From assembly GCA_021604825.1 (NCBI GenBank), contig BQJS01000230.1:1-6637 (forward strand): a stretch of DNA of 6,637 nucleotides, in the 5' to 3' direction. A program made the position numbers and the translations under genes. Source of the DNA: Phycisphaerae bacterium. Lineage in GTDB: Bacteria; Planctomycetota; Phycisphaerae; UBA1845. Every line of letters starts with the position of its first letter. Positions within the stretch are counted from its first letter, which is position 1. The notes below the pieces were generated by a model, which worked only from the letters and a program-made list of their open reading frames with translations, was not told where the DNA came from and ran no database searches. Of this stretch, positions 1 through 5,320 are shown piece by piece.

Positions 1-1083
1 CGGTTCTTCCGAACGCAGATTGGCGCCGAGCGAGTCGTAGGCAATGAATTCTGTTAGCACGATTTTCTCGCCGAGCAAACTGCCGACGACACGAACGTCG
101 TTCGATTCAACGCCCATCGTCCACGCCAATGGTGAGAAAATCAGCCCGAGGATGCTCTTGAGGCTAAGCGTTTCGATGCCGCAATCCGCCACCATTGGTT
201 TGATAAGAGATAACTCGCCGAACCACCCGAGCACGAAATCCACGCCGCTCACCAGTGCGATCAACGCCAAGAGCATCGCCCCGACGTTGGCAGCCAACCG
301 CAAGCCGTCACTCGCGCCCGTCGTTGCGGCATCGAGGATGTTGATCGTGCTGCGCTCAAATGTTTGATCGACATTGCCCGAGGTTTTGGAAACTTCCGAT
401 TCAGGAATCATCAGCTTGGCCATCACGAAAGCTGCCGGTGCCGACATCACCGACGCCATCAACAAATGCCGGGCAAACTCCTGTTTGCTGGCATCGTCAT
501 CGCCACCGAGCATCGCAATGTATGCTGCGAACACGCCACCCGCGATTGTCGCGAATCCGCCGGTCATCAGGGTCATCAACTCCGACCGCGTCATCGAAGA
601 CACGTAAGGCCGCACCACCAGCGGCGCTTCGGTCTGCCCGACGAAAACATTGGCGGCCATCGCTAGCGACTCGGCACCGCTGACGCCCATCGTGCGATTC
701 ATCACCCATGCCATTGCCCAAACCAGTCGCTGCATTAAACCGATGTGATAGAGAATCGACATGAACGACGCGAAGAAGATGATCGTCGGCAACACATGAA
801 TCGCAAAAACAAAGCCTGCCGACTTATTCGTAAACAACTCGGTTCCAAAAATGTACTCCGCGCCAGCATCGGAGAAACTAAGGACTCGCGTCGCTCCCGC
901 CGCAATCTTCTCGAAAACGACGGTGGTGGCTGGAACTTTCAAGAACAATACGACGAGTACAACCTGAAGGACGATCCCACCGATCACGATGCGCCAAGGA
1001 ATCCGCTTCCGATCGCTCGACAGCGCAACACCGATCCCCAACAACACAACCAACCCGATGATGCCGCCAAAATGCAAATCCAT
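1..1083 (-). CDS. nupC: NupC-family concentrative nucleoside transporter (C-terminus cut off by window edge)
   Basis: Inner-membrane importer that couples nucleoside uptake to a cation gradient (CNT/NupC family). I translated the minus strand from the ATG at 1083-1081: 361 codons stay open to the left edge, so only the last few tens of residues of a protein of about 400 aa are missing. Several hydrophobic segments are visible, for example residues 8-21, 32-48, 91-112 and 263-277. Family landmarks are GFVFAIHVLPTIIFF (90-104), SGAES (135-139), NVFVGQTEAPLVVRPY (145-160) and GSLLGEKIVLTEF (334-346). Q150-T151-E152 match the nucleoside/cation-binding GQTE segment of Vibrio CNT. The last motif normally reads NEF; here it is TEF. 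A good ribosome site, GAGAGG (1094-1089), lies 5 bases before the ATG, inside the 14-base gap after tdk, so the two genes are probably co-transcribed: import followed by phosphorylation. Substrate range cannot be read from sequence. Confidence 0.93.
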   Translation of the reverse strand, partial: MDLHFGGIIGLVVLLGIGVALSSDRKRIPWRIVIGGIVLQVVLVVLFLKVPATTVVFEKIAAGATRVLSFSDAGAEYIFGTELFTNKSAGFVFAIHVLPTIIFFASFMSILYHIGLMQRLVWAMAWVMNRTMGVSGAESLAMAANVFVGQTEAPLVVRPYVSSMTRSELMTLMTGGFATIAGGVFAAYIAMLGGDDDASKQEFARHLLMASVMSAPAAFVMAKLMIPESEVSKTSGNVDQTFERSTINILDAATTGASDGLRLAANVGAMLLALIALVSGVDFVLGWFGELSLIKPMVADCGIETLSLKSILGLIFSPLAWTMGVESNDVRVVGSLLGEKIVLTEFIAYDSLGANLRSEEP

Positions 1084-1097
1084 GTTCGCCTCTCAGA

Positions 1098-1673
1098 CTA
1101 AGATGTGCTTCGACAGAAACACTTCTCGCAGCGCGGTTCGTAATCGCCCGCCCCGCCAACGACGATGCGATCGACACTCTCGACCATCCGCTGCGTCAAC
1201 GTCGCCGCTGCACCACAAACCGAACACGTCGAACTCAATCGAACGATCTTGTCGGCCCGCTGCATGATCGCCTCGACCACATCGAACAACTGCCCGCGAT
1301 GATCCATATCGACACCGGCACAAATCACCCACTTGCCCGCATCGGCCAACGCGGTGCAGGCCTGCACCATCGGCATCTCGAAAAAATGAAACTCATCGAC
1401 GCCGACAACGTCAGCACCAGCCGCGCAATCCATCACATCGCTTGGTTCGGATAGTTCGCGAGCCTCGAAATCACCCCCATCGTGCGTCACGATTCGGTCA
1501 GCCGCATACCGCGTGTCCCGTTTGGGCTTGCAGGCGACGACGACCGCGCCATCGTTAGCGGCTTGCGATAGCGTCTGAATCAGCGCCGTCGATTTGCCGG
1601 CGAACATCGGGCCGCAGATCAACTCGATGCGTCCCGCAGTTTCATTCGAGCGTTCGTCGCGGTTGGCCATCAT
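1098..1673 (-). CDS. tdk: Thymidine kinase, type II (TK1-like)
   Basis: Cytosolic enzyme of pyrimidine salvage that phosphorylates thymidine to dTMP with ATP. The 191 aa length is normal for the TK1-like family. The P-loop GPMFAGKST is at 21-29. The Walker B/catalytic stretch is DEFHFF at 93-98, with E94 the expected catalytic base; the usual DEAQFF has Gln where this protein has His96. The structural zinc site is complete: C150-x2-C153 and C182-x2-C185. The lasso/thymidine-binding segment is GGAGDYEPRC (173-182). Two ATGs stand in tandem (1673 and 1670); both fit and neither has an ideal ribosome site (AGGA at 1690-1687 lies 13 bases upstream). It is the first gene of an operon with the downstream nucleoside transporter and is divergent from the xdhC-like gene. 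Identification is secure; only the exact start is uncertain. Confidence 0.96.
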   Translation of the reverse strand: MMANRDERSNETAGRIELICGPMFAGKSTALIQTLSQAANDGAVVVACKPKRDTRYAADRIVTHDGGDFEARELSEPSDVMDCAAGADVVGVDEFHFFEMPMVQACTALADAGKWVICAGVDMDHRGQLFDVVEAIMQRADKIVRLSSTCSVCGAAATLTQRMVESVDRIVVGGAGDYEPRCEKCFCRSTS

Positions 1674-1843
1674 CTTTTTCGCAAGGTCCTGTGGTACACG
1701 TCAGACATGCTAACGCTGCAACTGATCTCCCGCCAACGAGAACACGTTTGCCTATTTGAACCCAAAGCGAATACGATACGCTATTGCGGTTGTCTAATCC
1801 TGAGCGCCGACGATCGCATATCAGAAAATGCCGGAGATTGTCA
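1674..1843. promoter_or_regulatory. Divergent intergenic region between tdk and the xdhC-like gene
   Basis: 170 bases that must contain the promoters of both divergent operons. On the plus strand TTGCCT (1748-1753) and TACGAT (1772-1777), 18 bases apart, are a weak sigma70-like pair for the xdhC-like gene. On the minus strand TTGGCG (1736-1731) and TAGCAT (1712-1707), also 18 bases apart, could serve tdk. Both match consensus only partly, so this is suggestive. I saw no convincing operator palindrome or riboswitch. Confidence 0.3.
1833..1836 (+). promoter_or_regulatory. Ribosome binding site that sets the xdhC-like start at TTG 1844
   Basis: GGAG lies 7 bases before the TTG at 1844. The reading frame is open back to an earlier TTG at 1784, but the extra 20 residues are Arg-rich, unlike XdhC N-termini, and that TTG lacks a clear site. 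The ATG at 1828 is in another frame and stops after 13 codons. Confidence 0.55.
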
Positions 1844-2788
1844 TTGATTCTGCATCGACCCTTGTTTGAAAAAATCCTCGCTGACACCAAGTCTGGCAAG
1901 CGGACCATGCTTTGCGCGGTGGTCAAGACCCGCGGATCGACGCCGCAATCGCCCGGTGCATTGCTCTTGATCGACGAAGCAATGCACACTGTGGGCACGC
2001 TTGGCGGCGGGTGCGTCGAAGCCGAAGTGCGTAAGCAGGCGTTTGAACTGCTCAATAAAGGTGAGTCCGGCCTCCTTAGTTTTCAACTCAATCATGATTA
2101 CGGTTGGGACGACGGATTGATTTGCGGCGGAGGGATGGATGTCGTCGCCACGCCGATTCTTTCGGAAACCGATTGCAGGCAATTCGCCGACATCCTCAGC
2201 GCGATCGATACCGGCGACAACGCTTTCGTGACCATGCGGGCGAAGCACGAAGGCGCGATGTGCGAATTCAAAATCCTCATCGAAGCCGAGCCGAAACTCA
2301 TCATCGCCGGGGCTGGCCACGTTGGCATTGAATTGGCGCGGTTGGCCGTCGATTTGGAATTCGACGTCACCGTGATTGACGACCGCTGCGACTGCGCCAA
2401 CGAAAAGCGCCTGCCGCCACCGATCCACATCATCGTCGGCGACATCGAACAATCGCTCCGCCGCCACAAGATCGACAAGGATTCATACGTGGTCGTCGTC
2501 ACCCGGGGCCACAACCACGACGAGAAAGCCCTTGGTGCGGTAATTGAATCCAACGCCCGCTACATCGGCATGATCGGCAGTCGTCGCAAAATCAAACTCA
2601 TCTATGACGACCTCGCAGCAGCCGGTATCGATCCGAAATTATTTGAACGCGTCCACGCTCCCATCGGCATCGCTATCAATTCGGTCACCGTGCCCGAAAT
2701 CGCGGTCAGCATCATCGCCGAATTGATCTCCGTCCGCCGTGAAAACACCCGCCGATTGGTTGAAGGACCCATCACCGTCGAAAGTTAA
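1844..2788 (+). CDS. xdhC: XdhC/CoxI-family molybdenum cofactor maturation protein
   Basis: Members of this family bind molybdenum cofactor and help sulfurate and insert it into xanthine dehydrogenase-type or CO dehydrogenase-type enzymes in the cytoplasm. From the TTG at 1844 the protein is 314 aa with the two expected domains. The N-terminal XdhC/CoxI domain (about 5-100) carries GSTPQSPGA (31-39), LGGGCVEAEV (53-62) and ICGGGMDV (93-100); Cys57 and Cys94 are the conserved cysteines. The C-terminal Rossmann domain (about 150-297) carries AGAGHVGIELARLA (155-168), DDR (179-181), VVTRGHNHDEKAL (218-230), YIGMIGSRRK (240-249), HAPIGI (271-276) and VPEIAVSIIAELI (283-295). Only 6 bases separate it from the MobA-like gene, a pairing common near molybdenum hydroxylase genes. 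No xdh or cox structural gene is in the window, so the client enzyme is unknown. Family membership is clear; the role is inferred from the family. Confidence 0.9.
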   Translation: MILHRPLFEKILADTKSGKRTMLCAVVKTRGSTPQSPGALLLIDEAMHTVGTLGGGCVEAEVRKQAFELLNKGESGLLSFQLNHDYGWDDGLICGGGMDVVATPILSETDCRQFADILSAIDTGDNAFVTMRAKHEGAMCEFKILIEAEPKLIIAGAGHVGIELARLAVDLEFDVTVIDDRCDCANEKRLPPPIHIIVGDIEQSLRRHKIDKDSYVVVVTRGHNHDEKALGAVIESNARYIGMIGSRRKIKLIYDDLAAAGIDPKLFERVHAPIGIAINSVTVPEIAVSIIAELISVRRENTRRLVEGPITVES

Positions 2789-2794
2789 CGCCCC

Positions 2795-3451
2795 ATGACC
2801 GCCTCAAGCACGCCACCCGATGACCCAACACGCCCGCGCGTCTTCGCAATCATACCCGCCGCCGGAAAATCCAAACGCATGGGCACACCCAAGCAGCTTT
2901 TGGAGTTCGGCAATTCGACGGTGCTCGAAACGATCGTTGAAACCGTGCTTCAAGGCGGCACCGATGGACTCGTCGTCGTCACCAACCTCGCCATCGACGA
3001 TGCCCTCGAGTTATCCGAAGACCCACGATTCATGACGGCGATCTTGACAAACCCCCGCGCGGAAATGCTCGACTCCATCTTTCTCGGTATCGATCGACTG
3101 ACCAAGCAGTTCACACCAAACGTCTCAGATGCATTTATGGTTTGCCCAGGCGACGTACCCGGCATTACCGTCGAATTGGCGCAGTCATGTGCGGGCGAAT
3201 ATCAGAAACATGTGGGTGACATCGTGGTCGCGACACACGCGGGCAAGAACGGACATCCAATCGTGGTGCCATTTGGAATGCTGGATGAAATCAAGACGCT
3301 TCAGGATGTTGGATTAAAGGGTATCTTGCAGAGAAAGTCGGACCGCGTGCATCGCGTGAACGTCGATTCCGAAACAACACAAATCGATATCGACACGCCC
3401 GACGATTACGAAGACTTAAATGACCGAATGAAAAAACCGAGCGATGGATAA
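2795..3451 (+). CDS. MobA/MocA-like molybdopterin nucleotidyltransferase
   Basis: Likely transfers a nucleotide (CMP, by analogy with MocA) from NTP to molybdopterin, forming the dinucleotide cofactor used by xanthine dehydrogenase-type enzymes. The 218 aa protein has the NTP-transferase fold signatures: the NTP-binding loop PAAGKSKRMGTPKQLL (21-36), MLDSIFLGI (91-99), the metal-binding GDVPG (119-123), GKNGHPIVVP (150-159) with the GHP of the MocA type, and DIDTPDDYEDL (198-208). About 14 N-terminal residues rich in Ser, Thr, Pro and Asp precede the domain. The start ATG follows the xdhC-like stop by 6 bases with no strong ribosome site, suggesting translational coupling. CTP versus GTP use cannot be settled by eye: the context next to XdhC favours MocA-type CTP use over MobA. 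It ends 4 bases from the convergent GlmU-like gene. Confidence 0.85.
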   Translation: MTASSTPPDDPTRPRVFAIIPAAGKSKRMGTPKQLLEFGNSTVLETIVETVLQGGTDGLVVVTNLAIDDALELSEDPRFMTAILTNPRAEMLDSIFLGIDRLTKQFTPNVSDAFMVCPGDVPGITVELAQSCAGEYQKHVGDIVVATHAGKNGHPIVVPFGMLDEIKTLQDVGLKGILQRKSDRVHRVNVDSETTQIDIDTPDDYEDLNDRMKKPSDG

Positions 3452-3455
3452 CCGG

Positions 3456-4676
3456 TCAAACGCCGAATTCTTTGGAACGCTGCACCGTGCTGCGGAAGAG
3501 CACATCTTCCGATTCGGACATGTCTGCATTGCGACGCGACATCATCAATTTTGCGGTGTGAAGCGTTTTCTCAAGATCTGCATCGGTCCGCCCATTGGCG
3601 GTCTGCCACGCGAATGATGGCACAAATTTCGGCGACAACCCGCCCGTCGCCAGCATTGCTCCCATCCCGACAACCGCCCCAGTAGGCAAGAGTTGCCCAA
3701 TGCCCAGACGTGAAAAATCACCGATCGTTGATCCGACGAATTGCAGACCGCTGCACACCTCGCGCGAACCCAGCTGCACCTTGACGGGGCCATAGGTGTT
3801 CTTCAAATTCGAGTTGGTGGTGCCAGCCCCCAGGTTCACCCAGCTACCAATGTATGCGTCGCCGATGAAACCGTGATGCCCCTTGTTACCAAATCCGCAG
3901 AAGATCGAAGCGCTGATCTCACCCGCCACCTTGCACAACGGCCCCAACGTGGTGCCCGCGCGAATAGACGTATTTGGTTTCACGTGGCTGCCCGGTCCAA
4001 TGTACACTGGCCCCTCGATATACGTATGCACATCGATGATGACGTTGTTGCTGATGAACACGGGTCCGCTATCGGCATCGATGACAGCCGTCGGGCGAAT
4101 CTCGCTGTGATCGCCGACGTGAACCTGATCGGGATTGATCACAAACGCCGAACTACTCACAGTGCCATTGTTCGAGCGATCGTCCCCCCGCCAGTGGCTG
4201 CAAAGCGTCTCGCGATTGCGCGAAATGATATCCCACGGATAGCGAATCATCGTGGCCTCAACTTCACCGGTCGGGGCTTGCTCCCGCAACTCGGCACAGC
4301 CTTTTTCATCGCACATCATCGACGCCGACACAGCTTTCGCCATCTTTTCGTCACACGCAACGTAAACGATGTCGTCGCCGCAAACGCCAACGAATGGCGC
4401 CTTCTTAAACTCGATCGATTCGCCGATAAGCCAACGGGCGTTGACGAGTACGTCGCCGGCAGACACCGGTTGATTCACCGGAATCTGGCAGCGCTCGCTA
4501 CCCACATCGGCGATCCAATCGCGCATCCAAAGCCCATCGATCGAACGATTCAGACCGACGGCTGCATTGTCGAGCAGCGTCTTTCGACCGGCGAACAATT
4601 CACCCACCGATCGCCAATAGACCATCGGCAGCAAATCAACCCAACGGGCATCTTCAAAGAGTATCACAGAGGACAT
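3456..4676 (-). CDS. GlmU-like sugar nucleotidyltransferase / left-handed beta-helix acyltransferase
   Basis: Probable bifunctional enzyme of UDP-N-acetylglucosamine-type synthesis, of the 'alternative GlmU' kind known mainly outside Proteobacteria. From the ATG at 4676 it is 406 aa. The N-terminal domain (about 4-155) opens with ILFEDARWVDLLPMVYWRSVGEL (split here as ILFEDARWVDLL, 5-16, and PMVYWRSVGEL, 17-27), the hallmark of the NTP_transf_4 family; it lacks the LxxGxGTRM loop of classical GlmU. RYPWDII (145-151) follows, then a hexapeptide-repeat helix (about 185-345) with NKGHHGF (264-270) and SWVNLGAGTTNSNLKN (278-293), the most conserved part of the family. The frame is open to an ATG at 4742, but those extra 22 residues do not match the family, and ILFEDA normally comes close to the N-terminus. 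The usual LTYTRPVxEL reads MVYWRSVGEL here, so uridylyl transfer may differ. The gene is monocistronic and converges on the molybdenum gene pair. Confidence 0.85.
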   Translation of the reverse strand: MSSVILFEDARWVDLLPMVYWRSVGELFAGRKTLLDNAAVGLNRSIDGLWMRDWIADVGSERCQIPVNQPVSAGDVLVNARWLIGESIEFKKAPFVGVCGDDIVYVACDEKMAKAVSASMMCDEKGCAELREQAPTGEVEATMIRYPWDIISRNRETLCSHWRGDDRSNNGTVSSSAFVINPDQVHVGDHSEIRPTAVIDADSGPVFISNNVIIDVHTYIEGPVYIGPGSHVKPNTSIRAGTTLGPLCKVAGEISASIFCGFGNKGHHGFIGDAYIGSWVNLGAGTTNSNLKNTYGPVKVQLGSREVCSGLQFVGSTIGDFSRLGIGQLLPTGAVVGMGAMLATGGLSPKFVPSFAWQTANGRTDADLEKTLHTAKLMMSRRNADMSESEDVLFRSTVQRSKEFGV

Positions 4677-4683
4677 GAGCGCA

Positions 4684-4712
4684 AGTATAACAGCCCACCG
4701 ATGGGTTGCCAT
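4684..4712 (-). promoter_or_regulatory. Candidate promoter of the GlmU-like gene, possibly giving a leaderless mRNA
   Basis: On the minus strand TATACT (4689-4684) is a good -10 box, with ATGGCA (4712-4707) 17 bases upstream as a 4/6 match to -35. The -10 ends only 7 bases before the chosen ATG at 4676, which would put the transcription start at or next to the start codon. That fits the absence of any Shine-Dalgarno site in front of this gene. The palindrome CCCACCGATGGG (4694-4705) falls in the spacer. Confidence 0.4.
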
Positions 4713-4760
4713 ATTTTGAGACAAGCACCTTATTTGAGACAATCAATGGTCCACCGATGG
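4694..4760. repeat. Two copies of CCACCGATGG, the first within a CCCA...TGGG palindrome
   Basis: The same 10 bases occur at 4695-4704, where flanking C and G extend the inverted repeat to CCCACCGATGGG (4694-4705), and again at 4751-4760. The terminator stem at 4791-4810 has a related outer part, CCCACCG and CGATGGG, split by six bases. The first copy overlaps the candidate promoter of the GlmU-like gene, so it might be an operator, but no regulator is known. Confidence 0.45.
4715..4742. repeat. Tandem direct repeat TTTGAGACAA, 18-base period
   Basis: TTTGAGACAA occurs at 4715-4724 and 4733-4742, an exact 10-base match with an 18-base period (TTGTCTCAAA on the minus strand). It lies in the AT-rich spacer between the small RNA terminator and the GlmU-like gene. 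Position and spacing would suit tandem binding sites of a transcription factor; this is inference. Confidence 0.6.
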
Positions 4761-4782
4761 CAGACTCGATGATTGCAGCCAT

Positions 4783-4811
4783 AAAAAAAGCCCACCGCAA
4801 TTGCGATGGGC
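4783..4811 (-). terminator. Rho-independent terminator of the small RNA
   Basis: Read on the minus strand, GCCCATCGC (4811-4803) pairs with GCGGTGGGC (4798-4790) in a 9-bp stem with one G-U pair and an AATT loop, followed directly by seven T residues (4789-4783). On the plus strand the hairpin is followed by CAGAAAAG, so it works only for minus-strand transcription. It has no upstream minus-strand protein gene to serve and therefore marks the 3' end of the RNA gene. Confidence 0.85.
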
Positions 4812-5023
4812 CAGAAAAGAGTCCAAGCGGTAACCGCCGATGTCGATGGTTTGGCGTTTTGGCGAACCCCAATAACAACTAAGGCGGGTAGACCTCCTGG
4901 GCCAGGACGTCCCGTCAAGCGGGCATGTCCGCGAGCCGAGTATGAGAGACTCCCTAAGGTTCGCTTCACGGTCCGCACAAAACTATGCCCCCTGTCGGGC
5001 ATCGCAGTCGAACCGTTTGGACT
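4783..5023 (-). ncRNA. Structured small RNA gene, about 240 nt, possibly 6S RNA-like
   Basis: An independent transcription unit: an extended -10 box ends 5-7 bases before the likely start and an intrinsic terminator closes it. Reading the minus strand, distant parts pair into a rod. AGTCCAAACGG (5023-5013) pairs with CCGCTTGGACT (4830-4820), 10 of 11 bp. GTTTTG plus GCGGACC (4983-4970, one bulged T) pairs with GGTTCGCCAAAAC (4868-4856). ATGCCC/GGGCAT (5002-4997, 4990-4985) forms a side hairpin. Inside lie a large bubble and a terminal hairpin, GGAC (4930-4927) with GTCC (4908-4905) enclosing CCCG/CGGG. A closing stem, big central bubble and terminal stem are the plan of 6S RNA, which traps sigma70 RNA polymerase; the roughly 205 nt before the terminator also fits. 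I do not recognise primary sequence of 6S, and tmRNA, RNase P and SRP hallmarks are absent. RNA gene: fairly sure; 6S identity: about one in three. Confidence 0.7.
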
Positions 5024-5028
5024 TCATA

Positions 5029-5037
5029 ACTATAGCA
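5029..5037 (-). promoter_or_regulatory. Extended -10 promoter of the small RNA
   Basis: On the minus strand the sequence reads TGCTATAGT (5037-5029): a TATAGT -10 hexamer with the TGn extension. The first bases of the long closing helix lie 5-7 bases downstream, where transcription would begin (about 5025-5022). No good -35 hexamer is at the usual distance, only a run of seven T residues (5057-5051), which is tolerated by extended -10 promoters. Confidence 0.6.
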
Positions 5038-5063
5038 TCGACACGCAGCCAAAAAAAGCGTGA

Positions 5064-5079
5064 GTTTGTTTTAACAAAC
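5064..5079. repeat. Perfect 16-bp palindrome GTTTGTT-TT-AACAAAC
   Basis: Seven-base arms (5064-5070 and 5073-5079) are separated by TT. It is AT-rich and sits just upstream of the small RNA promoter, about 40-55 bases before its start. That position suits an activator or repressor operator; with no GC in the core it would make a poor terminator. No regulator can be named. Confidence 0.5.
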
Positions 5080-5277
5080 GTTTCACAATCGCGCTCGCAC
5101 ACGTGCATTTTTCTTTGCGAAAAAAACTTGCAATTTGCGTTTTCGGCGATGCCCCCGCTTGCCCGAACGGGCGAATTTATTCTAATCTCATGGGCGAGTT
5201 GATCTTAGTGAAAACAAGCTTGGCTTGATTGTAATTCAGGTTTGTCACCAACCGATCGAATTTTATTAAAATCGCCC
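5080..5277. other. AT-rich spacer upstream of trpA, no gene found
   Basis: About 200 bases with A and T runs, clearly lower in GC than the flanking genes. It has a small hairpin GCCCG-AA-CGGGC (5161-5172) followed by an AT-rich stretch, and a 12-codon open frame from the ATG at 5189 that contains no Trp codons, so it is not a trp leader peptide. I found no T-box, tRNA or other recognisable leader element. Confidence 0.5.
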
Positions 5278-5283
5278 TATACT
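5278..5283 (+). promoter_or_regulatory. Candidate -10 box of the trpA promoter
   Basis: TATACT lies 37 bases before the trpA ATG, preceded by the AT-rich segment 5259-5270. No good -35 hexamer stands 16-18 bases upstream. The resulting leader would be about 30 nt with the GAAAGG ribosome site in it. Confidence 0.4.
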
Positions 5284-5320
5284 CCGATGCCCATGGTGGA
5301 CTTTTCCTGAAAGGCAGTTG

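Noticed and set aside
1784..1843. N-terminal extension of the xdhC-like protein from TTG 1784
   Set aside because: The 20 added residues are basic and unlike family N-termini; the TTG at 1844 has a well-spaced GGAG and gives the normal length.
1841..2467. Minus-strand open frame of 208 codons
   Set aside because: Antisense to the xdhC-like gene with no known motif; it is a by-product of codon bias in the real gene.
4677..4742. N-terminal extension of the GlmU-like protein from ATG 4742
   Set aside because: The added 22 residues could suggest a signal peptide, but the family works in the cytoplasm and begins just before ILFEDA. The extension also spans the direct repeats and the candidate promoter.
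3741..4772. Plus-strand open frame of 343 codons
   Set aside because: It lies almost entirely antisense to the GlmU-like gene, has Arg/His/Asp-rich low-quality composition and no recognisable motif, whereas the minus-strand product has clear family signatures.
4730..5002. Minus-strand open frame of 90 codons with a hydrophobic stretch near its end
   Set aside because: The hydrophobic part is encoded by the terminator hairpin and its flank. The frame overlaps the RNA helices, has no ribosome site and resembles no protein family.
4783..5023. Small RNA as tmRNA, RNase P RNA or SRP RNA
   Set aside because: There is no CCA-type 3' end or tag-peptide frame (tmRNA), no conserved AAAGTCCGG-like core (RNase P, which is also longer), and no GGAAGCAGC-type loop (SRP). 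A GGTTCGACT string near 5013-5005 resembles a T-loop but has no matching 5-bp stem.
5189..5227. Short frame upstream of trpA as a trp attenuator leader peptide
   Set aside because: It has 12 codons without any Trp and no adjacent competing terminator hairpin.
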